Source: Caecitellus pseudoparvulus | Lineage: Eukaryota > Bigyra: Bicosoecida | DNA: 64,000 nt | Reading direction: 5' to 3' | Assembly: GCA_965644315.1 (NCBI GenBank) | Contig: CBFFRQ010000068.1 | Location: 496,001 to 560,000 of the forward strand | Shown here: piece by piece, positions 9,703-20,681 of the stretch | Position numbering within the stretch: the first letter of the stretch is position 1 | How the letters are laid out: every line of letters begins with the position of its first letter | Made by a program: the position numbers and the translations under genes | Notes under the pieces: generated by a model | What the model was told of the DNA's origin: nothing | What the model saw: only the letters and a program-made list of their open reading frames with translations | Databases searched by the model: none

Positions 9703-11561
9703 ATGGCTGTCGCTGCCGCTGCAGCAAGCGCCCTGCGCGGCTCCCGCAGCTGGCTCCGAACCGCCGCCCTGCCCGCCGCTGCCCAGGTGCGTGCCCGTAC
9801 AGTGTGTGCCGTGCTCTCGCAGTGTGCATTGGTGGGTGCCTTCCTCTGCACAGGTTGCGGGTCTGTGCGCGCCTGCCGGCACAGCAGGCATGTGCACTGC
9901 ACCAGCAGCTCCAACCCCTGCCGAGACCTTCCACAAGTTTCAGCAGCGCCTGCAAGCCGCCCGTGAGAAGGCACTGGTCGGTGGTGGGGAGAAGCGCATT
10001 GCTAAGCAGGTCAGTGTGGCGGCGCTGCGCGTCCTACGATGAAGGCGCGCCACGTCAGCGCTGCCTGGTGCAGTGCCGTATCACCCCTCAACTTCCGCAC
10101 TGCAACTTTGGCGCTCATGTGCAGCATGCCAAGGGAAAGCTCACAGCCCGTGAGCGTCTGGATGTGTTCCTTGATGAGGGGAGCTTCCGGGAGTACGACC
10201 AGCTGAAGCAGCACCGCTGCGTGGACTTCGGCATGGCCGAGGAGTCGATGCCAGGCGATGGTGTGGTTACGGGGCACGGCACCGTGGACGGCCGCCTGGT
10301 GTTCGTGTTCAGCCAGGACTTCACCGTGTCTGGCGGCAGCCTCAGCGAGACGCACGCGCAGAAGATCTGCAAGATCATGGACAAGGCCATGTCTGTGGGG
10401 GCGCCCGTCATCGGCCTGAACGACTCCGGCGGCGCGCGCATCCAGGAAGGCGTGGACTCCCTCGCTGGCTACGCGGAGGTGTTCCAGCGCAACGTGGACG
10501 CGTCGGGCGTGGTGCCGCAGCTGACCATGATCATGGGCCCCTGCGCCGGCGGTGCGGTGTACTCGCCAGCCATGACCGACTTCACCTTCATGGTGCGAGA
10601 CACCTCCTTCATGTTCGTGACAGGGCCCGACGTCGTGAAGACCGTGACGCAGGAGAGCGTGACGCAGGAGGAGCTGGGCGGCGCCAAGACCCACACGCAG
10701 ACGTCTGGAGTCGCCCACGGCGCCTTCGAGAACGACCTGGAGGCGCTGGCCGCCCTGCGCGAGCTGGTCAGCTTCCTGCCCGCCTCCAGCCAAGAGGCGC
10801 CGCCCACCCTGCCCACTGCAGACTCCCCCACGCGGGAGTGTGACAGCCTGCGCCGCATCGTGCCCACGGACCCCAACGTGCCGTACGACATGAAGATGGT
10901 GGCTGCTGAGGTGCTGGACGACGGGAACATGTTCGAGATCATGCCGGACTACGCCAAGAACATCATCGTCGGCTTCGGGCGCCTGAACGGCTCCACCGTC
11001 GGCATTGTCGGCAACCAGCCCCTGGAGCTGGCAGGCTGCCTGGACATCAACAGCTCCGTGAAGGCTGGCCGCTTCGTGCGCTTCTGCGACGCCTTCAACA
11101 TCCCCCTCGTCACCTTCGTGGACGTGCCCGGCTTCCTGCCTGGCACGGCGCAGGAGTACGGCGGCATCATCCGCCACGGCGCCAAGTTGCTGTACGCCTA
11201 CGCGGAGGCCAGCGTGCCCAAGCTCACCGTCATCACCCGCAAAGCGTACGGTGGCGCGTACGACGTCATGTCCTCCAAGCACCTGCGGGGGGATGTCAAC
11301 TACTCCTGGCCCACAGGGCAAGTGGCCGTCATGGGCGCCAAGGGGGCTGTGGAGATCATCTTCCGAGGCCAGCAGGTGGAGGAGCGCACGCAGGAGTACC
11401 AGGAGACCTTTGCCAACCCCATGCGTGCTGCTGAGCGGGGCTTCATCGATGACATCATCGACCCCGGCACCACTCGCCAGCGGCTGATTGAGGACTTGGA
11501 GGTGCTGAAGAACAAGAAGCGCCCCAGCTTCCCCAAGCACCACGGCAACATTCCGCTGTGA
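9703..11561 (+). CDS. PCCB: Propionyl-CoA carboxylase beta subunit, mitochondrial
   Basis: Carboxyltransferase subunit that moves CO2 from biotin on the alpha subunit to propionyl-CoA, giving methylmalonyl-CoA in the breakdown of odd-chain fatty acids and of branched amino acids. Exons 9703-9786, 9854-10009 and 10125-11561 (introns 67 and 115 nt) give 558 residues, close to the human 539. The first exon is an Ala/Arg-rich presequence. [21 protein letters not shown] opens the CT-N domain; [19 protein letters not shown] and [16 protein letters not shown] are CoA/oxyanion-hole segments. The CT-C domain has [34 protein letters not shown] and [15 protein letters not shown]. These match PCCB better than methylcrotonyl- or acetyl-CoA carboxylase beta chains. 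The alpha subunit is not in the window. Confidence 0.95.
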
Positions 11562-11624
11562 GGTGGGTGTGCGGCGGCCCCCGGCCCCGCCTCCCGTGCT
11601 GCCTGCTGGGCGGGGTGAATGCAT

Positions 11625-13252
11625 TCACTTGGGCGTGGCTTCCTCCAGCAACTCCGCGACGCGGTCCTCTCCCAAAGTGGCGAAGTCTTGTTGCAGGACG
11701 GGGGGCATGCCCTGCATGGCGCGCTTCAAATTCAGAGTGTGCCACGTGCTGCGGAAGTGCGCTCTGTACTCCGCCCGCTCCTCGAACACCGCCCCGCCAC
11801 ACTTGCGGCAGGCAAGTGCCCCCGACCCGCCACTCACGACAGGTTTCGGGGCGGTGCTGGTGGGCGGCATGGCGACGCGCCCACCCTCTGCCTGCACCGC
11901 TTCGGCGAGGCCAGCAGGGGAGCTGGACGGCACCGCTGTCGCATGGGCAGCGGCAGCAGTGGAGGACCCCAGGCTCATGATGTCCCTGTCCCCCAACGCA
12001 GTCGTGGCGGTGGCGTCGGCACCAGGCGTGCCGACGGACATCGCCAGCACATCAATGGAGGCCGGGAACCAGGCAGCCTCGGCAGATGCAGAGACGGGCC
12101 CAGGGCTGCTGCTGGGCGTGGAGGCCTCCGCCGCCGCTGCAGCGGCCGCAGCCTTGCGTCGCTGCTTCTTGCTGCGTTTCTTGCCGCCTGAAGCGCCGGC
12201 GTCAGCCGACGCGGTCTGGGGCAGTGCGGGCTCCTCGCCAGCCATGATGGCCGACAAGGCTGCGGCGTCCAGAGCACTGCACCAAGTGCGCAGGCGGCGC
12301 AGGAGCTCAGGTTCCGCGGAGAACTCCACTGCCCGGCCAGGGCGGCGGGCGGCGGGCGCATCTGCCTCCGCCACGGCGTGGGCGGCGAGGGCAGCGGACC
12401 ACGGCAGACCAGAGGTTTTGTCGACCTGCACCTCCACATCGCGCAAGACAACGGCGTGGTCTGGCAGAAGGCCCAGAAAGGCTGGCCCGGCAGGGGGTGG
12501 CAGCACAGCCTTGAAGTGCATGTGCGCGCGCTCGATGGGGAGCAGGGGCTTCAGCGTGGGGATGGCCTCCAGCGCCTGGCGCTTCGTGGACACCTTCGGG
12601 TTCACGGAGAAGTGCGCCTCGCGTAAGGCTGCCTCGATCACGGAGACCTGGCGCAAGGGGGAGGGGGGGCTGCGTGTGAGCTGATGTAACACTTGGGCGC
12701 GCTTCGCCGCCGTCGGACGCACTGGGTGAGGCATGGAGGTGGTCGGGTTCACACACTTGTCTGCAATGATCGTGGCCACTTCGCGGAACATGCTGCGGCG
12801 GGGGGGGGGGCGGGGTGTGCCGGGCGGCGAGGGGAGCGCTGCCGCGTCGGCGCAGGAACGGACCTGTCCAGCTGCACCTGGCGCTCCTTGTCAGACACCT
12901 GCAGCTCCCCCTTCTCCAGCACGATTTTGCAGCACTCCAAATGGTCATCTGTGCCAAAGGCCGCCTTCAGGTCCTTGGCTTTCGCAGTGATGCCCTGGAA
13001 GCGGCGGGGGGCGCTGGCGTGGTGAGGCTAAGGAGGGATCAAAAACCGCAGGACACCCCTCACCTTGGAAGCGTTGGAGAACACGTATGGCGCCTGGAGG
13101 ACCTCGTCGATGTCCGTCTCCACCTTGTTGCGCCAGTTCACGACTTTGTTCCGGTATGCTGTCACCTCGAAGCGCTTGCCACCCTTCTTGTACTTGACGA
13201 AAGCAACATTCGTGAACCGCACCTGGCCCACAGGCTGGAAGATGCCTGCCAT
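11625..13252 (-). CDS. SBDS: SBDS ribosome maturation protein with C-terminal zinc finger
   Basis: Releases the anti-association factor eIF6 from pre-60S subunits together with the GTPase EFL1. Exons 13252-13064, 12994-12864 and 12792-11625 (introns 69 and 71 nt) give 495 residues, against about 250 in animals. The N-terminus ([20 protein letters not shown]), [33 protein letters not shown] and [17 protein letters not shown] follow the family in order, the last two joined precisely at a splice junction. After the SBDS domains come an Ala/Ser-rich linker with a Lys/Arg cluster ([11 protein letters not shown]) and a single C2H2 finger (CRKCGG, then [15 protein letters not shown]). The finger resembles those of Rei1/ZNF622 and Vms1. 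A poly-G run (12799-12808) lies in the second intron. Convergent with PCCB. Confidence 0.93.
12799..12808. repeat. Poly-G homopolymer in SBDS intron 2
   Basis: About ten consecutive G on the plus strand, read as the polypyrimidine C tract immediately before the CAG acceptor of the second SBDS intron. It is prone to length error in sequencing but lies outside the coding exons. Confidence 0.7.
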
Positions 13253-13461
13253 GGTGCACCAAGGGAGCGTCACGTTTCAAAACCCAAGTTGCAAAAGATT
13301 CATGTGAAGCAAGTAGGGTGATTATTGTATGGATCCACGTCAAGTGCCACCCAGTGGGCCGCTTTGCTGAGAGGGTAAACTCACACGCGCTACTCTTCGC
13401 CCCGGCTGTCTGCAGCCCTGTTCCGAAGTTGCCGCTCACTTGGCATCGCGCTGGATCCAGG

Positions 13462-14917
13462 ATGAAACTGCTTGGATGTGCCCTCATCGCCATTGCCGCC
13501 TCAGTGTGCCTTGCAGCCGTCCCAGGTGAGGCTCTGCGCCGGCTGGCACAGACGCCGCAACTCCAGCGAAACGCCACTCGGTCGGCCCACTTGTTCCTCT
13601 GCAGCACCCAAGTACCAGGGCGTATGGAGCACCAGCGCGCTGCGCAGCGTGTACGAGGAAGACTTGTCGTCTGCAGGCAGCAGTGGTGGGTGCATTCCCC
13701 CCCCCACCCGACTGCACGTGAACCTGACACAGCTCGTCGTGAACTGGAAGGCGCTGCAAGCCCACGCACTCCCTGAGACGACCGTGGCGCCCACCCTCAA
13801 GGCTGACGCATACGGGCACGGCGCAGTGCCCGTCGCCTTGGCCCTGCAGCGGGCTGGCGCACGCGTGTTCATGGTGGCAGCGCTGCGGGAAGCTGTGCAG
13901 CTCAGGCGCGCAGGCATCCAAGGCCGCATCGTGGTCATGAGCGGCACGCCGCCCCGTGCAGTGCCCGTGGCGGCCGACCTGGGCCTGGAGCTGACCGTAT
14001 TTGACCAACACTCCGTGCACGCCTATGCAGCCGCCCTGGCTGCCGCTGGCTCCCCCGCCCTGGCAGTGCACGTGAAGGTGGACTCAGGCATGGGGCGCAT
14101 TGGCGTGCTGCCGACGGAGGCCGCGGCTGTGGCAAGTGCCCTGCAGAAACACAGCAGCGCCCTGCACCTGCGCGGGGTGTACACGCACTACAGCAAGGCC
14201 GACGAGGATGAGGTGTGGACGCGGGCACAGCACGCGACCTTCTCTGCTGCCGTCACGGCTGCCTTTGGCGCAGACACGCCAGTGCACACGTGCAACAGCG
14301 CCGCCCTTTTGCTAGACCCGAGCCTGTGCGGCTCCCTTGCGCGCACAGGCATCGCCTTGTACGGAGGGGTGGCATCCGCGGTGACCGCCCCCCTGCCGGG
14401 CATGGGGTATGCGCTGACCTGGAGCACGTGGGTGGCTCAGGTCAAGACACTGCCTGCAGGCCATGCAGTGGGGTATGGCAACACATACCACACGTCGGAG
14501 GCGGAGACTGTCGTGGTGCTGCCTGTGGGCTACTCCAACGGCCTGCGGCGGGGGCCCACGAACCAGGGGCATGTGTTGCTGCACGGCACGAAATGCCCAA
14601 TTCGAGGCCGGGTGTCCATGGAGAAACTTGTGGTGGGCGTGCAGCACCTGGTGGACGCAGGCGTGCAGGTGGCAGTGGGAGACACAGCGCTGCTGCTGGG
14701 TGCACAGGAAGCTCGGGCTGGCCAAGGCGCCGTGGGCGCCTCTGGAGCCGAGGCCCCTGCCGGCGTGGTGTCCATCACGCCAGGGGATGCAGCAGCTGCC
14801 ATCGGCACCATTGACTACGAGGTGTTCACAGGCTTGCTGCCTGCCACGCCCCGATGGGGAGGTGACGCCTGCGGTGTGCAGTACCTGTGGCCACAGGGGC
14901 AGACGCAGACACTGTGA
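13462..14917 (+). CDS. Alanine racemase with predicted signal peptide
   Basis: PLP enzyme interconverting L- and D-alanine. Exons 13462-13525 and 13605-14917 (79-nt intron) give 458 residues. The short first exon encodes a textbook secretory signal (MKLLGCALIAIAASVCLAAV), so the enzyme probably enters the ER, vacuole or extracellular space. The PLP lysine lies in TLKADAYGHGAVPVA. The barrel continues with HVKVDSGMGRIGV and THYSKADE, then RTGIALYGG. The C-terminal beta domain has AVGYGNTY, where family members place the second catalytic Tyr, VVLPVGYSNGLRR, and IGTIDYEVFTGL. RGRVSMEK replaces the usual RVSMDQ. Homology is to bacterial Alr; a bacterial origin by transfer is possible, but base composition now matches the neighbours. 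Confidence 0.9.
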
Positions 14918-14942
14918 ATTCACGCCCCCTCACCTGCACCAG

Positions 14943-16663
14943 CTACTGGGACGGCAGAGAGCTGAGCAAGCGAGCTGAGTTGCCTTTGACGCCGCCCCCG
15001 AAGGCGGCCCCGGCGGGCGCGAACACGGGCAAGGTGCCGTCCCCGATGCCTTCCTCTGCAGCGGCCAGGCGCTGCTGGTACTCGTACGCCGACATGCCTG
15101 TCGGGCGCACCTCCCGCATGGCAGCTGCGAAGTCCGCTGTCACGACGGGGCGGGTGGAGACGCCTGCAGAGGCACTCGCGGCCACCTCACCCAGGCGGCT
15201 GTCCCGCCACGCCAGTAGGTCCTCGTGGCACAGAGGCTGCCCTGGCTGCGCACCTTGCCCCCCCTCGTCCGTCACCTGTGACGCGGGGGCGTGGTGGCCC
15301 CCCTGCTGCCCAGCCTCCCACGCCTCCCGCGCCGCCAGGCGGCGGGCGTACTCCTCCTCCACCGCCTCCCGCGCGGCCCGCACAGCCATGCGCTCGGCGG
15401 TGCTGGCCTCCCGGATGGGGCGCAGGGCGGCAGCTCGGCACAACTCCTTGAGGTCCGAGCCAGAGTACTGCGCAGTGGCGTCTGCCACCGCCTGCAGGTC
15501 ACACTGCATCGGCCCCGAGCCCTCGGCAGCGACGTTCTCGCCCTTGAGCAGGACACGCAAGATCTTCAGGCGGCCAGCGGCAGAGGGCAGGCCCACCTCG
15601 ATTTGCCGCGGCATGCGCCGCAGGATGGCCTGATCCAGGGCGTGGGGGCGGTTGGTGGCGCCGATGACCAGCACCCAGTTCTGCGGCACGTCCTGGGAGC
15701 CCTGTGCCTGCCCGGCGCCCTCCACGGCAGCAGAGCGCGTGGAGGCGGTGGCGATGCCGTCCCACATGGCCATGAACAGTGTCTTGACTTTGTCGGTGAC
15801 GGCGGGGTCCATGCTACCCTCCGTGCGCCGGGACAAGAAGCCGTCCATCTCGTCCACGAACACGATGCAGGGCGAGAGCTTGTGGGCGAGGGAGAAGATG
15901 GCCTGCACCATCTTCTCGCTGTCCCCTACGTACTTGCTCATGATGGTGGCTAGGTTGACGTTGATGAAGGAGGCGCCACACTCTTTGGCAATGGCTTTGG
16001 CCAGCAGGGTCTTGCCTGTGCCAGGCGGCCCGTACAGCAGAACGCCGGTGGGGCGATTGGCCAGTCGGCTCTGCTTGAACAGATGCGGCTTGGTAAGAGG
16101 CAAGGTCACCATCATTTCCACCTGCTCAATCTGTGCGGCGGGCGGGCGGCGGCAGGGGCCAGGGCGGCGTGCAAAGACAGGCCGTGGCGTTACGCTTCGC
16201 AACGCGTGAGCCTCACCACTTCCTCCAACCCGCCGATGCTGTGGAAGCCTTCCTCAATCTGGTATGGAAGGATGATGTCCCGACGCAGTGCACGCTCATA
16301 TTCGTCCAGCTCCAAGCTGTGCAGGCGCCGCGTGCGGCTGTTGCCTGATTCTTGCGCCAGGGGCGCCGTCTGCTCCTTGGCTGTGTTGCTGGGGCTGGGT
16401 TTCAAGCCGTAGTACGCGGCAGCAGCCAGCGCCGCCACGCCTGCGACGATGGCGCCGCCCACCAGCGGGTTTTCCTTTGCCCAGGCAACAGTGGCCGATG
16501 CAGTGTCCACTGCCCACTGGGCGCTTGCATCCATGCCTGTCGGGCCTTTGGGCGGGCGTGCTTGCCGCACAGGGCCGGCCTGCCGTGTGCTGCCGCTGCT
16601 CATGCCGAGGTCCAGAGGCGCAGGCATGGAAAGGGCGCGACCATGTGGTGACAAATAGTACAT
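14943..16663 (-). CDS. Msp1/ATAD1-type AAA ATPase (outer-membrane protein extraction)
   Basis: Msp1/ATAD1 pulls mislocalised tail-anchored proteins out of the mitochondrial outer membrane. Exons 16663-16217 and 16130-14943 (86-nt intron) give 544 residues, longer than human ATAD1 (361). One membrane helix (LVGGAIVAGVAALAAAAYYG) lies near residue 70, followed by LDEYERALRRDIILP and the AAA linker FHSIGGLEEVIEQVEM created across the junction. The core has Walker A GPPGTGKTLLAK, the pore-loop region MSKYVGDSEKM, Walker B IVFVDEMDGFL, sensor-1 IGATNRP and RRMPRQIEVGLP, with GSDLKELCRAAAL in the small lobe. An insert of about 15 residues sits before sensor 1, and the Ala/Arg-rich C-terminal extension is unusual. 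I first considered ATAD3, but the single N-terminal helix and core sequence favour Msp1. Only 25 bp separate its stop from that of alanine racemase. Confidence 0.88.
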
Positions 16664-16724
16664 TCAGAGCTGTGTGCGGGCGGGCGTTCAGGGGGGTCGC
16701 TTGCAGACTGGAATATGCCCGGCG

Positions 16725-18565
16725 TCACTCACTGCTGCGGGAGCGCGTCTGCAACAGCTGCCCGCCTGTGCCCCCTCCCAGCCCGCCATCCGCCAGCAGG
16801 CTCGCCTGGCTGGACAGGTCCCCCATGCCCAGCGTGGCCAGGCTGCTCTCCCCCACGTGCGCGTGAGCGCTGCCGATGCCCCCGGGGCTGGGCGAGGCAC
16901 CGGCCCCCGACGGCAGGGGGCTGGACAAATGCCCCGCACCAGAGGGCGACGAGGGCGACTGTGGCAGGGCGATGGGCGAGGACGCCTCCGGCCCCGGATC
17001 TGACATGGCGTGGCCCAGCGCCATGCCATGCGGCAGGCGCACACTGCCGCTGGTGTCGATGTCCAGCCCCATGGAGGCGGCATAGGACTGCCCGAAGCCC
17101 ATGCCACTGGCGGTGAAGGGGAAGCGTGCCAGGCGCCGCTGGGCCAGGAGCAAGCGCTGGTCCTCCAGCGACGGGCCAAAGGCTTGGGCCAGCATGCTTT
17201 GCGAGGGGAGCGCCGGGGACTCCGACAGCGGGCGTGGCTCCTCTGCGGGAGTGGGCGCTGGCGGGCCCGGCTCCCCTCCCTCCTCCATGGCACAGCCCTC
17301 GCTGGTGAGGGCCGGAGCTGTGCCCTCTTCTGCGTCAACGCTGGTATGGTGGGCGCCCGGCGCCTTCCCTGCCTTGGGGCCGGCCGAGTCCAGCGCTGCA
17401 GCTGGGAAGAGCTTGGCGCCTTTGGGCACACGGGAGGCAGCGGCTGCGTCTTTGGAAGCGTCTTCCAACCCTCCCCATGAGTTGCGCTGGGGAAGGTCTG
17501 GCGCAAAGACGCCTGGCCGGTTGGGGTCAGCACACACCTCGTTGCCGTCATCCAAACAGAACATCGCCTCCACCACGCGCTCACCGTGCAGCCCGCGGCG
17601 GGGACGCAAGATGCCGCCGCTGGACAGGTGTGCCCGAATGCGGTCCTTGTACACCTGCACCTGCTGGCCAGCGACCTCTTCCAACGTGCGGCGGGGCTGG
17701 GCCCACCGCATCAGGTCCGCCTGTGGCACACACACCATGAGGGACGTCAGGTTGAACTGCACGGAGGTCTCGTTGGCGTGCACCCAGGCGCCCATGGTCT
17801 GGGCACTGTTCACGATGAGGGCCTCTTCCTGTCGCTGGCGCAAGGTGTGGATGATGCGGGACTGCACGTCCTTCTCCACATCCAGCACGAACGCATGCGT
17901 GTCCACGAGGTAGTACTGCTCGGCATCCACACCACCCTCGCCGCCGCCGCCGGCGGCAGGGCTGTCCCCGCCTGCCTCTGCCTGCTTCGCTGTGCGTTCA
18001 CTGGCAGGGGGGCAGTCCACCACGCTCACACACATGTCCCGCGTGGTGGTGGCGGCCACAGTGCGGGCCGAGTCAGGCCGCCAGCGAGAGAACAAGAAGC
18101 ACTGCATGGACAGCGTGCACGTGTCCGGCCACAGGCGGGTGTTCTCCATCTCCTCCACCCCCAACAGTGCCTCCTGCACAGACATCTCAGTCACTTTGCG
18201 CGTCTGCTTGGACAGGCGCCGCCAGCGCTTGGCGTGCAGCTGCACGGTGTCCGAGGCCAGGAACGAAGATGCCTCGGCGGTCGTGATGCTGCCGTCGTGC
18301 ACGCGGGCCTGGATGGCCTCCTCTGCGTTGTTGCTCATGGAGATCGCGACCCTCTCCACTTCCCACAGAGTGGGGCTCTTGTAAAAGCCATGGTCCACGG
18401 CAACAAGGAGCCTGCGGAATTTGCACCATGCGCCATGCAAGCGTTGCGGGGCCCAGCGCTGCGCTGCCCCACGCACCGGTACTCAAACTCGTCTGCGAAT
18501 GAGGACTTTTTCTTAGCAATCTTTCGCCTCAGCCTGTCCCTGATGGAGCCCCCACGAGACGCCAT
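16725..18565 (-). CDS. Uncharacterised protein with conserved-looking N-terminal half
   Basis: Not recognised. Exons 18565-18477 and 18411-16725 (65-nt intron) give 591 residues. The start MASRGGSIRDRLRRKIAKKK is strongly basic. Residues about 30-330 have a folded-protein texture (for example LWPDTCTLSMQCFLFSRW, EQYYLVDTHAFVLDVEKDV, VQFNLTSLMVCVPQADLMRW), interrupted by a Gly-rich loop. The last 260 residues are Ser/Pro/Gly-rich and probably disordered. No signal peptide or membrane helix is evident. The gene is followed at 225 bp downstream by nothing on its strand but is itself preceded by SLU7 on the same strand. No function is proposed. Confidence 0.7.
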
Positions 18566-18790
18566 GCTGCAGCAAGAGGCGCCAGCATGTGGGGGGGCTC
18601 AAGCCAAGTGGCTGGCACCACGGCAGGCACGTCGACGGGCTTCGTACCCCAGGCGTCAGCGCACTTGGATGAGCAGCAACACCTCAAGGAAGGGATGCAC
18701 GTCCTGATCCGCTTGCTGCCGGCGCATGGTGCGACTACAGGCATTGAATTGTAAGCCGCCCTTGCACCGAGGAGCAGCCAGCTGGGCCGG

Positions 18791-20494
18791 TCAGCCCTTG
18801 CGTGGCACCTTGGCAGCAGGCTCTGCGCTGTCCTGCAGCTCCGGCATGGGGTCGTCAAATGTTGAACGAGGGGGGGCAGCGCCACTACCGCCACTCCTAC
18901 CACCACTAGCATCAGCGCCACTGTCGCTGGCCTTGCCGGCCCCTCCCATGACACGGGAGCCATTGTAGCGCCGCTTGCGATCGCCCTCAGACAGCCCGGA
19001 CACGTGCACACGCCCCCTGCGCCCACTTGACACCGCCAATGCCCCCTCTTCGTCGTGCTCCTGCACCTCCAAGGAGCCTCGACCGCCCCCCCCACTGGCC
19101 GCCGCCTCAGCTTCAGCGGCAGCAGCCGACGGGGGCAGCGTTGTGTGGGTGTGCTCTTCACTCGCTTCCCCCGCGGCAATGGCCTCAGCACGCTGCTCTG
19201 CGAGGCTTTGCGACGGACCTGAGGCAGCAGCCGCCTCCTCCTGCCGCCGGCGCCGCAGCTGGGCGTCCTCCCACGCCAAGCGACCCGCCTCCCCCGTGCA
19301 GTACACGCCACGAGTGGTCTGGTAACAGCACTTGAAGCCCCACTCCCGGGTGTGCACGTCAAACCAGGAGCCCCACACGTGTGTGTGGTTGCCAGGCACC
19401 TCGTCCTCCGCCCACTTGCTGATGGGCACACCCTGGGCGTTGACGCCGCCCCCTGCCGCCGCCGCAGCCGCCACCATGGGCGCATACCCCTCGCCCTGCC
19501 CCAGCAGCATCTCCTCCGGCAGAGGGGCAGACGCATGGGAGGTGCCGCCATATTTGGCCTCCAGCGCCGCTGCCCGCCTCTGGGCGGCCTCGCTCGCCCG
19601 GGTCTTGTGGGCTTCCTGCATGAGAGCCACCTGGGTGGGGTTGGTTTGCAGGCTCACTGCGTGGCCCTTGCCATGCGCCTCCCACGCAAACACCTGTGCC
19701 TCCAGCATGCCGGCTGTGTCCCCTGACAGCCTTGCAGCGTTGTCACCGGCATACATCTTCTGGGACGCCGGCACGTGCGGCAGGGGGTCAGCGCGCATGC
19801 TGCGGGTCTTGGCATCGTAGAACGCGCTGTCTTCGTTCAGGTTCAACAGGTACTTCGCCGTGTCCTCGCGGATGCGCAGGTTGCGCACAGTCATCTTGTT
19901 CTTCGTCCCGTACCGCTGCACGCCCGTCTGCACGGCTTGGTGCCCCTCACTTTCCTTCGCGTCCTCGCCCCCCTCACCATCGGAATCGGAGTCACCGCTG
20001 GAGGCGGCATCGGATGACTCGGAGGAACTCGACGACAGCACCTCCCCCTTGGCTTCCGCAGCTTTCCGTCGGGCTGCCCTCTCTGCCCTGCGTTCCGCCT
20101 TCCGCCTCTGCTTGGCTGCCATCTCCTTGGCCTTCTCGGCCTCTCTCGCAGCTTCCTCCCGTTGGTACCGCTGCAGCGTCACGTCGTGCATGGCGGGGTC
20201 CCAATTCTTGTATGGATCCCGCTTCTCCGCATACCCCGCTTCATGCCGTTTCCTTGTGGACTTCTGGTGCTTCATGCTGGGGCCGTCAGCCTGCAGGGAC
20301 ATCACCGCGACGCATGTGCTGCCACTCGCCACACGGCCGCCCAGCACACGACGTACCTTGCTGTACCATGGCGCGTTAGCCATGAAAGACGGCACGTGTG
20401 GATTGATGGGCTTGCCATCTTCGTCTAGCTCGGGGGGCAACGCGCCAGACTTCCGCGCCTCCTCGATCTCCCGCTGCTGCTTGCGCCCTGCCAT
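18791..20494 (-). CDS. SLU7: Pre-mRNA splicing factor SLU7 lacking the zinc knuckle
   Basis: Second-step splicing factor that helps hold the 3' splice site. Exons 20494-20357 and 20290-18791 give 545 residues; the 66-nt intron is a stop-free multiple of three. Family landmarks in order: GALPPELDEDGKPINPHVPSF, APWY, SMKHQKS, YKNWDPAMHD, MTVRNLRIREDTAKYL, DSAFYDAKTRSMR, KMYAGDNAARLSGDT, AQVFAWEAHGKGH, LEAKYGG, NHTHVWGSWFDVHTREWGFK, CCYQ and YCTGEAGR. In other SLU7 proteins a CCHC zinc knuckle (CxxCGAMxHxxxxC) followed by RPRxxGAKFTG lies between the SMKHQ-type motif and the DPYK/NxDP-type motif. Here only about 20 residues separate them and no such cysteines occur. The C-terminal third is Ala/Glu/Ser-rich. 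Confidence 0.92.
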   Translation of the reverse strand: MAGRKQQREIEEARKSGALPPELDEDGKPINPHVPSFMANAPWYSKVRRVLGGRVASGSTCVAVMSLQADGPSMKHQKSTRKRHEAGYAEKRDPYKNWDPAMHDVTLQRYQREEAAREAEKAKEMAAKQRRKAERRAERAARRKAAEAKGEVLSSSSSESSDAASSGDSDSDGEGGEDAKESEGHQAVQTGVQRYGTKNKMTVRNLRIREDTAKYLLNLNEDSAFYDAKTRSMRADPLPHVPASQKMYAGDNAARLSGDTAGMLEAQVFAWEAHGKGHAVSLQTNPTQVALMQEAHKTRASEAAQRRAAALEAKYGGTSHASAPLPEEMLLGQGEGYAPMVAAAAAAGGGVNAQGVPISKWAEDEVPGNHTHVWGSWFDVHTREWGFKCCYQTTRGVYCTGEAGRLAWEDAQLRRRRQEEAAAASGPSQSLAEQRAEAIAAGEASEEHTHTTLPPSAAAAEAEAAASGGGGRGSLEVQEHDEEGALAVSSGRRGRVHVSGLSEGDRKRRYNGSRVMGGAGKASDSGADASGGRSGGSGAAPPRSTFDDPMPELQDSAEPAAKVPRKG

Positions 20495-20681
20495 GCTCCA
20501 CGAAACGCTGGTGAAACGGGCGTCAAACCCTGCTCAGCCCAGCACCAGACGGGCTAGAAGTGACGCGCATTTGCGGTCTGAGCAGCTAGTTATCATGTCA
20601 AGTGGTCTCACAGCTTTCATTTGCCTGTGGCCTGGCTCTGCATTCCTGCTGTGTGGCGGCCGGGCAGGCACTGCCTGCAGG

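Noticed and set aside
10011-11624. Long open frame antisense to PCCB (similar long antisense frames occur opposite 21591-22790, 30983-32455, 32548-33885 and 42121-43674)
   Set aside because: These mirror the GC-rich third codon positions of well-supported genes and show no family similarity; they are composition artefacts.
12842-13064. Broken or pseudogenised SBDS
   Set aside because: Three frames are joined exactly by two introns of typical size, giving complete conserved motifs across both junctions.
14943-16663. ATAD3-type AAA protein
   Set aside because: A single N-terminal helix, the MSKYVGDSEKM pore region and the absence of an ATAD3-type N-terminal coiled coil point to Msp1/ATAD1.
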